DNA of 64,000 bases from contig CBDDDW010000019.1 of NCBI GenBank assembly GCA_965226805.1, positions 1 to 64,000 of the forward strand, read 5' to 3'. The translations under genes were made by a program, and so were the position numbers. This document shows, one piece after another, positions 18,264 to 27,037 of the stretch. Below the pieces are notes generated by a model. It was not told the origin of the DNA and made no database searches. It saw nothing but the letters and a program-made list of their open reading frames with translations. Numbering within the stretch: position 1 is the stretch's first letter; each line of letters opens with the position of its first letter. The DNA comes from CBDDDW01 sp965226805 (GTDB taxonomy: Bacteria > Chloroflexota > Dehalococcoidia > Lucifugimonadales > JAGWBF01).

Positions 18264-19117
18264 GCCCGGCCCGCCGGCGGAGATGCGTGGAAGTGGTGGG
18301 GGACAGGTATGGCATCTCTGAGCGGCGCGCTTGCCGGGCGCTTGAGCAACCCCGGTCAACACAGAGGTACACTGCAACAGTGGCCGATGATGAGGAGGCC
18401 CTGACGATGGCAGTGGTTCGGCTGGCCAGTCGGTACGGACGGTATGGGTACCGGCGGGTGACTGCCATGCTGCAATGGGAGGGATGGAGAGTGAACCACA
18501 AGCGGGTGGAGCGGATCTGGCGACGGGAAGGACTCAAGGTACCAGCCAAACAGCCCAAACGGGGCCGACTCTGGCTTACTGACGGCTCCTGCGTGCGGCT
18601 GAGGCCACAACGACGGAACCACGTCTGGGCATACGACTTTGTGGCCCTTCGTACCAGTGACGGCAAACCCGTTCGTCTCCTGACAGTGGTGGATGAGTAT
18701 ACCAGGGAGTGTCTGGCCATCCATGTGGGTCGCTCGTTACGCTCACCCCATGTCATTGAATGCCTGGGGGACCCCATGGTCCAGCGTGGCGTGCCGGAGC
18801 ACCTCCGCTCGGACAACGGGCCGGAGTTCACCGCCAGGGCGGTGCGGTTGTGGCTCCAAGGGGTGGGAGCCACAACCCTCTTCATCACACCGGGTAGCCC
18901 TTGGGAGAATGGGTATGTTGAGAGCTTCAACGGCAAGCTTAGGGACGAACTCTTGGACCGGGAGCTCTTCGATACCCTCTGGGAGGTGCAGGTCCTCACC
19001 GAGCAGTGGCGCCACGAGTACAACCACCAACGCCCCCACAGCGCCCTGGGCTATCGCCCTCCTGCTCCAGAGGCCATCCTCACCTCCTCTGCTCCAAGCG
19101 CTATCAGTGTCTCATGA
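18251..19117 (+). CDS. IS3-family transposase OrfB (type C)
   Basis: About 288 residues in the -1 frame relative to orfA. The N-terminal part (SPARRRRCVEVVGDRYGISE, RRACRALEQPRSTQRY) is the OrfB linker. The DDE core shows HVWAYDFVALR, HLRSDNGPEFTA and GYVESFNGKLRDELL, and the C-terminus has YNHQRPHSALGYRPPAPEA. There is no good separate start codon, which supports production only as an OrfAB fusion through the slippery site. The frame is intact and the element may be active. Confidence 0.86.
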   Translation, partial: GKLLSPARRRRCVEVVGDRYGISERRACRALEQPRSTQRYTATVADDEEALTMAVVRLASRYGRYGYRRVTAMLQWEGWRVNHKRVERIWRREGLKVPAKQPKRGRLWLTDGSCVRLRPQRRNHVWAYDFVALRTSDGKPVRLLTVVDEYTRECLAIHVGRSLRSPHVIECLGDPMVQRGVPEHLRSDNGPEFTARAVRLWLQGVGATTLFITPGSPWENGYVESFNGKLRDELLDRELFDTLWEVQVLTEQWRHEYNHQRPHSALGYRPPAPEAILTSSAPSAISVS

Positions 19118-19143
19118 TTTGTGGTACACCTATTGGGGGCAGG

Positions 19144-22100
19144 TCACTTGCCCGGGCCCTCTCCGTCGGTGTAGGTCGCCGTGACCCGCAGATATCTGTC
19201 CCCATCACCCGCAGTGGGCGTGTAGCTCGCCGAGGTCGCTCCGCTGATGTCCGTCCAACCCGTCGACCCGTCCGTCGAGCTTGCCCACACCCAGGTGGCG
19301 GCCGCTATGCTCCCGTCGGGGTCGGTGAGGGTCGCGGTCAGGGCCGTGCCGGCCTGCGGCTGGGTCGAAGACAACGTCACCGACCCAGCCTCATCCTCGT
19401 CGGTCACATTGATGGTGACCTCGATGGTGTCGTCCACCGTGGTGTCGGCGTTGCCGTCTGAGTCCCCGCCGTCGTGCACCGACACGATCACGCTGTAGCT
19501 GTTCTTGGTCTCGTAGTCCAGGGCAGCTAGGGTCTTCAGTTGCCCCGTGGCCGTGTCGATGTCGAAGGAGGCGGCATCCACCCCCGATAGGGAGTAGGTC
19601 AGCGTATCCCCGCTGTCCGGGTCCGTCGCCGTCACCGGCTTACCGATGTTCTCCCCGGCAGAGGTGTTCTCCTCAACCGTGCGGGTCGCGATGTCCGTCG
19701 TGAACTCCGGCGCGCTATTGGCAAACGGAGTCGCGGTAACGCTGCGGGAGGCCGGGCCGGGCCCGCCGCCATTCACCGCGCGAATGCCAAAGGTATGCTC
19801 GGCCGCACCGGCGAGCTCTTCCACAGTGTGCCCGACCGTGCCGGCCCCGCTCCCGACGATCCGCACCCAGCCCCTGACGGCGAACGCGTAGGCCGAGCCG
19901 GAGCTGGAGCCGCTGTCGTCGTCTCTATACGCCCCCACAACCACGGAGTCCCCCTCCACCGACACCGACCACCCGAAGTAGTCACTCCCAGCGCCGTCGG
20001 ACGCCGTCAGTTTGGCCGCCTCGGTGGCGGCCGCCCATCCCGCGGCGGGCTCCACGAACACGTAGGCCGAGCCGGAGCGGGCGGAGCGGGCGGAGCGGCC
20101 GCCGCTGTCGTCGTCCCCCCACGCCCCCACCACCACGATGTCCCCTTCTACTGATACCGAAATTCCGAACCAGTCGTTCCCAGCGCCGTCGGACGCCGTC
20201 AGCTTGGCTGACTCGGAGGCGCTCGCCCATCCTGTGGAGGGCTTCACGAACACGTAGGCCGAGCCGGAGTCGGGGCCATTGTCGTCGTCCCCCCAGGCCC
20301 CCACCACCACAGTGTCCTCGTCAACTGATACCGATCTCCCGAAGTAGTCCTCCCCAGCGCCGTCGGATGCCGTCAGCTTGGCTGTCTCCGTGGCGTCCGC
20401 CCATCCCGCGGAGGGCTGCAGGAACACGTAGGCCGAGCCGGAGTCGGAGCCGCTGTCGTCATCCCCATACGCCCCCACGACCACGGTGTCCCCGTCCACC
20501 GATACCGAGGAGCCGAAGCGGTCCTCCGCAGCGCCGTCGGACGCCGTCAGCTTGGCCGTCTCGGTGGCGCTCGCCCATCCCGTGGAGGGCTTCACGAACA
20601 CGTAGGCCGAGCCGGAGTTGGAGCCGTTGTCGTCGTCTCTATCCGCCCCCACCACCAGGGTGTCCCTATCCACCGATACCGACCACCCGAACCCGTTACT
20701 CCGAGCGCCGTCGGACGCCGTCAGCTTGGCTGTTTCGGTGGCGCTCGCCCATCCCGTGGAGGGCTTCACGAACACGTAGGCCGAGCCGGTGAAGCCGGCG
20801 GCTCCATTCGCTCCCACCACCACGGTGTTCCCCTCCACCGATACCGAAATCCCGAACTCGTCGCCCCGAGCGCCGTCGGACACCGTCAGCTTGGCTGCCT
20901 GCGAGGCCTCCGTCCACTCCCCGCCGGCGGGCCTCACGAACACGTAGGCTGAGCCGGAGCCGGAGCCGCTGTCGTCGTCTCTATACGCCCCCACCACCAT
21001 CGTGTCCCCGTCCACCGATACCGAAAACCCGAACTCGTCATCCTCAGCGCCGTCGGACGCCGTCAGCTTGGCGATCTCGGCTGCCTGGTAGTACTCGTAG
21101 CGGGTGATGCTGGCGTCGCCCGGATCGGCCCACGAGAGCGTAACCCGCTCCCCAGCGTGCGCCACCCTGAGGCCCGTCGGCTTGGACGGTGGTGGGAACC
21201 CGGGTATCTGCGCCGCATTCTCCGAGATCGCCTGGGCGCTCTTGCCCGGGCCCTCTCCGTCGGTGTAGGTCGCCGTGACCCGCAGATATCTGTCCCCATC
21301 ACCCGCAGTGGGCGTGTAGCTCGCCGAGGTCGCTCCGCTGATGTCCGTCCAACCCGTCGACCCGTCCGTCGAGCTTGCCCACACCGAGGTGGCGGCCGCT
21401 ATGCTCCCGTCGGGGTCGGTGAGGGTCGCGGTCAGGGCCGTGCCGGCCTGAGGCTGGGTCGAAGACAACGTCACCGACCCAGCCTCATCCTCGTCGGTCA
21501 CATTGATGGTGACCTCGATGGTGTCGTCCACCGTGGTGTCGGCGTTGCCGTCTGAGTCCCCGCCGTCGTGCACCGACACGATCACGCTGTAGCTGTTCTT
21601 GGTCTCGTAGTCCAGGGCAGCTAGGGTCTTCAGTTGCCCCGTGGCCGTGTCGATGGCGAAGGAGGCGGCACCCACCCCCGATAGGGAGTAGGTCAGCGTA
21701 TCCCCGCTGTCCGGGTCCGTCGCCGTCACCGGCCCACCGATGTTCTCCCCGGCAGAGGTGTTCTCCGCCACATTGCGGTCCGCGGTGTCCGTCGCGAACT
21801 CCGGCTCGTAATTGGCAAACGGAGTCGCGGTCACGCTGCGAGAGGCCGGGCCGGGCCCGCCGCCATTCACCGCGCGTATGCTAAAGGTATGCTCGGCCCA
21901 ACCGGCGAGGTCTTCCACGGTGTGCCCGATCGTGCCGGCCCCGCTCCCGCCGATCGGCGCCCACCCTCCAGCGGCGAACGCGTAGGCCGAGCCGGAGCTG
22001 GAGTCGTCCCCATACGCCCCCACCACGATCGTGTCCCCGTCCACCGATACCGAGTACCCGAAGTAGTCACCCGCAGCGCCGTCCCACGCCGTCAGCTTGG

Positions 22101-23298
22101 CTGTCTCGGTGGCAGTCCTCCATTCCGTGGAGGGCCTCACGAACACGTAGGCCGAGCCGGAGCGGGCGCCGCTGTCGTCGTCCCCCCACGCCCCCACCAC
22201 CACGGTGTCCCCCTCTACTGATACTGAAATTCCGAACCAGTCGTTCCCAGCGCCGTCGGACGCTGTCAGCTTGGCTGTCTCGGTGGTGGTCGCCCATCCC
22301 GCAGAGGGCCGCACGAACACGTACGCCGAGCCGGAGTCGTCGTGCAGATAAGCCCCCACCAGCACCGTGTCCCCCTCCACCGATACCGAGAACCCGAACT
22401 GGTCATTCCTAGCGCCGTCGGACGCCGTCAGCTTGGCTGTCTCGGTGGCGGTCGCCCATCCCGCGGCGGGCTGCACGAACACGTAGGCCGAGCCGGAGTC
22501 GGAGCCGTTGTCGTCGTCCCCATTCGCCCCCACCAGCATCGTGTCCCCGTCAACCGATACTGACCACGCGAACTGTTCATTCGAAGCGCGGTCGGACGCG
22601 GTCAGCTCGGCTGTCTCGGTGGCAGTCGCCCATCCGCCAGAGGGCTTCACGAACACGTACGCCGAGCCGGTGAAGCTGTCAGCTCCATACGCCCCGACCA
22701 CCATCGTGTCCCCGTCCACCGATACCGAGTGCCCGAAGAAGTCACGCGCGCTGCCGTCGGAGGCTGTCAGCTTGGCTGTCTCGGTGGCGCTCGCCCACCC
22801 CGTGGAGGGCCGCACGAACACGTACGCCGAGCCGGTGTTGGAGCGGTCCCCTTGCGCCCCCACGACGACGGTGTTCCCCTCCACTGATACCGAAAACCCG
22901 AACTCGTCGCCCCGAGCGCCGTCCGACGGCGTCAGCTTGGCGGCCTGCGTCCACTCTCCTCCAGAGGGCCTCACGAACACGTACGCCGAGCCGGAGTCGG
23001 CGCGATTGTCGTTGTCTAGGTGCGCCCCGACCACCATCGTGTCCCCGTCCACCGATACCGAAAACCCGAACTCTTCATTCGAAGCGCCGTCGGACGCCGC
23101 AAGCTTGGCGAGCTCGGCTGCCTGGTAGTACTCGTAGCCGGTGATGCTGCCGTCCCCCGGATCGGCCCACGTGAGCGTGACCCGCTCCCAATCAGGGGCT
23201 GCGCTGAGGCCCGTCGGCTTTGCCGGCTCCGGGATCGCCTGGGCGTGCACGGGCGAGCTGTCGTTCCAGACAAGCAGTCCACCCGCGGCAGCCAACAC
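19144..23298 (-). CDS. Giant secreted FG-GAP propeller / FN3 / cadherin-like protein, C-terminally truncated
   Basis: 1384 residues. GTG 23298 begins a signal-like segment (LAAAGGLLVWNDSSPVHAQA), and the frame stays open further upstream, so the true start may be earlier. There are two large units. Unit 1: first half of an FN3 domain (27-59, ending ITGYEYYQ), seven FG-GAP repeats (about 60-440, e.g. FGFSVSVDGDTMVVGA and GSAYVFV), second half of FN3 (about 444-495, HTFSIRAVNGGGPGPASRSV), a cadherin-like domain (495-605, DPDSGDTLTYSLSGV) and an Ig-like domain (606-690). Unit 2 repeats this from 706 on, again with seven FG-GAP repeats. The C-terminus stops at DGEGPGK, where an IS3 element begins. 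Calcium-rich loops suggest an adhesin or extracellular structural role; no anchor is left. Confidence 0.85.
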   Translation of the reverse strand: MLAAAGGLLVWNDSSPVHAQAIPEPAKPTGLSAAPDWERVTLTWADPGDGSITGYEYYQAAELAKLAASDGASNEEFGFSVSVDGDTMVVGAHLDNDNRADSGSAYVFVRPSGGEWTQAAKLTPSDGARGDEFGFSVSVEGNTVVVGAQGDRSNTGSAYVFVRPSTGWASATETAKLTASDGSARDFFGHSVSVDGDTMVVGAYGADSFTGSAYVFVKPSGGWATATETAELTASDRASNEQFAWSVSVDGDTMLVGANGDDDNGSDSGSAYVFVQPAAGWATATETAKLTASDGARNDQFGFSVSVEGDTVLVGAYLHDDSGSAYVFVRPSAGWATTTETAKLTASDGAGNDWFGISVSVEGDTVVVGAWGDDDSGARSGSAYVFVRPSTEWRTATETAKLTAWDGAAGDYFGYSVSVDGDTIVVGAYGDDSSSGSAYAFAAGGWAPIGGSGAGTIGHTVEDLAGWAEHTFSIRAVNGGGPGPASRSVTATPFANYEPEFATDTADRNVAENTSAGENIGGPVTATDPDSGDTLTYSLSGVGAASFAIDTATGQLKTLAALDYETKNSYSVIVSVHDGGDSDGNADTTVDDTIEVTINVTDEDEAGSVTLSSTQPQAGTALTATLTDPDGSIAAATSVWASSTDGSTGWTDISGATSASYTPTAGDGDRYLRVTATYTDGEGPGKSAQAISENAAQIPGFPPPSKPTGLRVAHAGERVTLSWADPGDASITRYEYYQAAEIAKLTASDGAEDDEFGFSVSVDGDTMVVGAYRDDDSGSGSGSAYVFVRPAGGEWTEASQAAKLTVSDGARGDEFGISVSVEGNTVVVGANGAAGFTGSAYVFVKPSTGWASATETAKLTASDGARSNGFGWSVSVDRDTLVVGADRDDDNGSNSGSAYVFVKPSTGWASATETAKLTASDGAAEDRFGSSVSVDGDTVVVGAYGDDDSGSDSGSAYVFLQPSAGWADATETAKLTASDGAGEDYFGRSVSVDEDTVVVGAWGDDDNGPDSGSAYVFVKPSTGWASASESAKLTASDGAGNDWFGISVSVEGDIVVVGAWGDDDSGGRSARSARSGSAYVFVEPAAGWAAATEAAKLTASDGAGSDYFGWSVSVEGDSVVVGAYRDDDSGSSSGSAYAFAVRGWVRIVGSGAGTVGHTVEELAGAAEHTFGIRAVNGGGPGPASRSVTATPFANSAPEFTTDIATRTVEENTSAGENIGKPVTATDPDSGDTLTYSLSGVDAASFDIDTATGQLKTLAALDYETKNSYSVIVSVHDGGDSDGNADTTVDDTIEVTINVTDEDEAGSVTLSSTQPQAGTALTATLTDPDGSIAAATWVWASSTDGSTGWTDISGATSASYTPTAGDGDRYLRVTATYTDGEGPGK
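19147..23230. repeat. Two tandem ~2.05 kb coding units
   Basis: The segment 19147 to about 19790 matches 21241 to about 21884 at an offset of 2094 bases with only scattered differences; it covers the Ig-like and cadherin domains and the FN3 second half. The FN3 first halves are 2037 bases apart, because the propeller loops differ in length by 19 codons. Within each unit the FG-GAP blades are shorter imperfect repeats of about 50-60 codons. The near identity of the domain ends compared with the diverged propellers suggests recent unequal exchange or gene conversion. Confidence 0.85.
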
Positions 23299-23691
23299 GA
23301 CCGCAGCGAGGGAGCAACGAAAGCGGACCGGACACAGCTCTAGCCGAAAGCAGCGATAGCCGAAGCTTGCTCACCGGCGTAAAACTCTGGCAGGAGCCCA
23401 AAGGATCTGCATGGCTTCGTTTAGAATCCGCAGGCTCAGTAACATGCACTTCTCCGCCTATTCGTCATATCGTCACCAACCAGGGCGTTAGGCAAATTCC
23501 TCATTTCCGCACATGGCCCCACCAAGGCTGCCCACAATGGGCGCAGCTAATTCTGACTGTTGACAGACCATTTTGTAAGACTACGTATGTACACATCTAT
23601 ATGGTCGCTTTATACTATTGTGCATAGTACAATCAGATCTGTCCGCAGTCTGGGAACAGCTGCTGGACACAGGGGATGCAGAGTTGGTTAG
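23299..23691. other. Intergenic stretch upstream of the giant gene
   Basis: No supported gene. The frame of the giant protein stays open leftward into this stretch, reading FRCSLAAVVLAAAGGLL before the GTG, which would make a better signal peptide if a start exists farther up. An AT-rich patch at 23570-23640 could hold its promoter, but no clean -35/-10 pair is visible. The right edge is the TTAG target duplication of the IS1380 element. Confidence 0.4.
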
Positions 23692-25415
23692 CCCGAATCC
23701 ACCGAAGGAGGGCGTCGGGTTAGCGTCCTGAAGCGGCAAGAAGGTGCTCCTGTGCTTCTGGGATAATGGTTTTGTAGCAAAAAACCGACCCCGGAAAAGG
23801 AGCACCCAATAGATGCTGCCACGCAACCACCCCGACCGGATCCAAATCACCTTCGACGACCGCCGCTTGGTGGCCAATGCCGGGCTGCTCCTTCCGGCCA
23901 CCCTGGCGCGGCACCTCGGCCTGCCCGAGCTCGTCCGGCAGCGCCTCGACCTGGGCGATGCCCCGGGGCGGGCGAACACGAGCGACAAGATGATGACGCT
24001 GGTGGCGTCTGCGCTGGCTGGGGGCGACTGCATTGACGACGCCGATGTGTTGCGCACCGGGGGGACGGCCTGCACCCTGGGCGGCACGGTCAAGGCGCCA
24101 TCCACCCTGGGCACCTTCCTGCGCAGCTTCCGGTGGGGCCACGTCCGTCAACTCGACCGGGTGAGCCGCGAGTTGCTGGCCCGGGCTTGGCAGGCCGGGG
24201 CGGGACCCGGCGACGGGCCCCTGACCATTGACATGGACTCCACCATCTGCGAGACCTACGGACTGGCCAAGGAGGGCGCACGCCACCACGGCTATACCGG
24301 CAAGCGGGGCTATCACCCGCTGTTGGCCGTCGCCGCCGGCACCGGCGACGTGCTGATGGCCCGCCTGCGCGAGGGCCGGGCCAACACCGCTCGCGGCGCC
24401 GCCCACTTCCTGGCGGGAGACGGTGGGACGGGTGCGCTACGCCGGGGCCAACGGACGACTCACGCTACGGGCCGACAGCGGGTTCTACACTCATGGCGTG
24501 GTATCCGTCTGCCGCAAGATGGATGTCCGTTACTCCATCACCATCCGCCAGCACAAAAGCCTGCACAATCTCATCGAGGCGATACCCGAAGATGCCTGGA
24601 CGCCGATTCCTTACTGGATGGACGGTGCCGCCGATGTGGCCGAGACCACCTGCACCCCCCTTCCAGGCCGAGGCGGACGCCGCGCCGGTACGGCTCATCG
24701 TCCGGCGGGTGAAGCCGACGCCCGGTTCCCAACTGGCCCTCTTCGCCAAATACAGCTATCACGGCTTCATCACCGACCGGGACGGGGAGTTGCTCGAACT
24801 GGAGGCTGACCATCGCCGCCACGCCGAGATCGAGAATGCCATACGCGACCTCAAGTACGGCGTCGGGCTGAACCATCTCCCCTCGGGCCGCTTCGCCGCC
24901 AACGGCGCCTGGCTGGCCGTCCAGACGATGGCCCACAACCTGGCCCGCTGGACGGCGCGGATCGGTCTGGGAGAGCGGATAGCCACCACCAAGACCCTCC
25001 GGCGGCGGTTCTTCTCCCTGGCCGGACGGCTCACTCGCTCGGCACGCCGGTTGACCCTGCATCTTCCGGATCGCTGGCCTTGGGCTGAGAAGTTCAGCCG
25101 CGCCTTGGCCCGGCTGCGAGCCATTCCACTCCCGGCCTGACGGCACCGTCGGCGACCGACCCACCCACCGGACAACCGAAGATCCCCGCAGACTCGCGCC
25201 AGCCCGGTCCGAGAGAGTTCCCTGCTGCGTATTCTCTCGCCATCCCGCGCATCGCAGCTCCCGCAGACGGCCATAGAGGCCCCTGTGCGGCGATGAAGAC
25301 CGTCCGCCGACCTCCCTACCCCAAATGGAACCCAGGCTATTTCCCCTGTAGCTCCCTCACCCCCCCCTTCCGCTTTCCTCACGCCGTCCATCGGTGTCCT
25401 TCGGTGGATTCGGGT
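23692..25415 (+). mobile_element. IS1380-family element (second type), full length, TTAG duplication
   Basis: The inverted ends are CCCGAATCCACCGAAGGA at 23692 and its complement ending at 25414. TTAG precedes the left end (23688-23691) and follows the right end (25416-25419), the 4-base duplication expected for IS1380. One transposase lies inside on the plus strand and is frameshifted. The element lies in inverted orientation to the partial copy at 16950-17916. An IS3 element and the giant surface-protein gene lie between the two. Confidence 0.88.
23813..25140 (+). pseudogene. IS1380-family transposase (second type), two frameshifts
   Basis: The start ATG 23813 reads PRNHPDRIQITFDDRRLVAN, then LTIDMDSTICETYG with the first catalytic aspartate. 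An extra G near 24416 (coding LAETVGRVRY) shifts the frame. The next part has TLRADSGFYTHGV with the second aspartate. An extra C in the run near 24660 (coding TYTPFQAEADAAP) shifts it again. The rest runs to a stop at 25138 with HAEIENAIRDLKYGVGLNHL. Without the two extra bases the protein would be about 440 residues. Both lesions are homopolymer insertions, so read error is possible. Confidence 0.87.
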
Positions 25416-25582
25416 TTAGGGGAGCCTGCACAGTTGCAGGAGTCTCAGGTGAGCGACGGCTCGCGCTATGGGAAGTCGTGAGCGCGCCGCTCCAACTCGT
25501 TTGTCGAAACCAGCGCTAAAGTGACATGAGTTGCAGAAGTCCCAGGGAAATCCTCGTAACTCTTGCCAAATGGGAGGCGAAC

Positions 25583-26236
25583 ATGGGTTCAATAAGAGTG
25601 TTGATCGTTGATGAGAACGAATTCCTAAGAATGGGATTGGCTTCATGTCTGAACGTCGAAGACGATATAGAAGTAATAGGGAACTTTGGTTCGGCAGATG
25701 AAGCGATCGCCAAGGTCAATCAACTCAGGCCCAACGTTGCTCTTGTGGGCCTAGACCTGCCGGACGCGAACGGTCTCGCCACTTGTCGGTTGATACTCAG
25801 CAATACTCCGGCTGTCCGGGTTATATTACTGGCCTCGAAGGTGTCCAATTCTGCTGTCAGCGATGCTATGATGGCAGACGCCGCCGGAATATTGCCCAGC
25901 AACTTTTCTACCTCGGACCTGCTCTCCACAGTTCGCGCGAATGGCAAGGGAGCGCTATACCTTATTCCTCCTGTGGCTGAGCTTAGCCTTGAAGTTTTCA
26001 GGGGTGCTCGTAAAGGCTCAAGTCTGAGCCGGTTGACGGAAAGAGAGAACCGGGTTCTTGCTGAGATTCCTCATGGACTGAGCAATGCAGAGATTGGAGC
26101 CAAGCTAGGCATCAGCCAACACACCGTCAGGAACTACGTCAGCCGAATACTTATCAAGCTCAATCTTTCACGGAGGACTGAGCTCGCTGCGCACGCCGGG
26201 ATAATCAGAGTCATGAATGCTAATCACGTTGACTGA
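25583..26236 (+). CDS. NarL/FixJ-type response regulator with a degenerate receiver domain
   Basis: 217 residues from ATG 25583 (GGGAGG six bases before; an earlier in-frame ATG at 25526 lacks a site). Residues 4-120 are a receiver domain (VLIVDENEFLRMGL). The phospho-acceptor position reads VALVGLDLPDANG, where the family has VVLLDLNMP, so the key aspartate is Gly56. The conserved lysine of the GYLLK motif is also replaced (GILPSNFS). Residues about 150-210 are a LuxR helix-turn-helix (LTERENRVLAEI, LSNAEIGAKLGISQHTVRNY). It probably binds DNA without phosphorylation control. No sensor kinase is adjacent. Confidence 0.85.
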   Translation: MGSIRVLIVDENEFLRMGLASCLNVEDDIEVIGNFGSADEAIAKVNQLRPNVALVGLDLPDANGLATCRLILSNTPAVRVILLASKVSNSAVSDAMMADAAGILPSNFSTSDLLSTVRANGKGALYLIPPVAELSLEVFRGARKGSSLSRLTERENRVLAEIPHGLSNAEIGAKLGISQHTVRNYVSRILIKLNLSRRTELAAHAGIIRVMNANHVD

Positions 26237-26721
26237 ATGCCAGCCAAATCGGTTGAATGGAGGCAAATTTGGCATCGGTGAACGAACACGGTCGCATTTC
26301 CTCCGGCCGCGCAACAAAAAAACCCATATATGGCTAGGCAGGTGGTACTCTCTTCAGAATCCTGCACCGACCGGCTCCTCTTCTCATTTCTTTCGGCACC
26401 CATCTCTCGCTAGAAAGGCCTCGGCCAGCTTGCGGTCTCTGATTGCGTCGTTGCCACTGCAGGGATGGGTCGTCTCGAAGACACAACGGTGCCAGATACT
26501 GACAAAAGGGTGTATGCCTCACCATCTAGGCGTCAAATACAAGGCGGCCAGAGCGATTGCTTACCCATACCTCTGTGGCCGAGCTTTGGGCGCACCTGAA
26601 TTCCACACCAAACAAAAAGCGCCGATACATGCAGACGCTTGAAAAGGGCAGGCGGCCGTCACCACGACGACCACCTGCCCCCGTCGCTCCAAACTGTGCT
26701 CTGCTCTCGAAGGCCCGGCTC
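26237..26721. other. Gap without a supported gene
   Basis: Short ORFs here have no family signal. Near 26645-26680 an imperfect inverted repeat (GCAGGCGG with CCACCTGC) could form a hairpin past the end of the minus-strand gene that stops at 26722 and may serve as its terminator. Nothing else stands out. Confidence 0.35.
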
Positions 26722-27037
26722 TTAGAACAGCCTTAGCGCTTCGGGCTGGTCTTCGCCTGCCCCTCCCTCGGCAGTTGAGTCCTGCGCCGATCCCTGTGCA
26801 CGGCGGGGCCGACGCCCGGTCGAGGGAGCGGGCCGCGCGTGAGCGGGATACCTGAGTGCGTCCTCCCACCTGGCTCTCGCCCTTTCGAGCACCGCCGGGA
26901 TTTCCCACGCGAGCCCGGATAGGTCCGGGTCATCGAACGACTCGATGTGCGGGTCCGACGAAGGCCGTTGTACCCCGATGGTCGTCCTGCCTTCTTTGAG
27001 GGACACGACGACCTTCAGCTCCTCGGGCTTGAGTAGA
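26722..27037 (-). CDS. Small protein of unknown function, 5' end replaced by IS256
   Basis: The open frame begins within the IS256 end and reads LLKPEELKVVVSLKEGRTTI, GVQRPSSDPHIESFDD, LSGLAWEIPAVLERARARWE, then a proline- and arginine-rich tail ending EALRLF. A GTG at 27006 could start a 94-residue protein. I recall similar short proteins with an LRLF end in mobile or plasmid-like DNA, but I cannot assign a function. The IS256 terminal repeat at 27038 lies about 10 codons before this GTG, so the native start was probably removed by the insertion. Confidence 0.45.

Larger units (their letters stand above)
17917..19146 (+). mobile_element. IS3-family element, type C
   Basis: The element is 1230 bp with ends TGACCTGCCCCC (left) and the complement of GGGGGCAGGTCA (right), obeying TG...CA. 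It carries orfA and orfB with a slippery site between them. Different DNA lies on each side (an IS1380 remnant on the left and the C-terminal end of a giant surface-protein gene on the right), and no convincing 3-base duplication is seen. This suggests an adjacent deletion after insertion. Confidence 0.88.

Noticed and set aside
17915..19148. ACT as a 3-base target duplication of IS3 type C
   Set aside because: It would move the ends off the TG...CA rule, and the right-hand CT belongs to the native giant gene sequence (compare 21241). Probably chance.
19500..23200. Regular short DNA repeats resembling a CRISPR array
   Set aside because: The repeats are imperfect, codon-phased and lie within one long open frame of FG-GAP blades; there are no spacers or cas genes.
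19144..23343. Long plus-strand ORFs opposite the giant gene
   Set aside because: They are shadows of a strongly biased codon pattern, with low-complexity arginine/proline products and no family signal.
16950..25415. A true composite transposon bounded by IS1380
   Set aside because: The outer flanks CTAA and TTAG are not direct repeats on the same strand, and the right element already has its own TTAG on both sides. Kept only as a speculative finding.
26722..27037. Assigning the LRLF-ending protein to a plasmid maintenance family
   Set aside because: Resemblance is from memory only and no catalytic or binding motif is visible.
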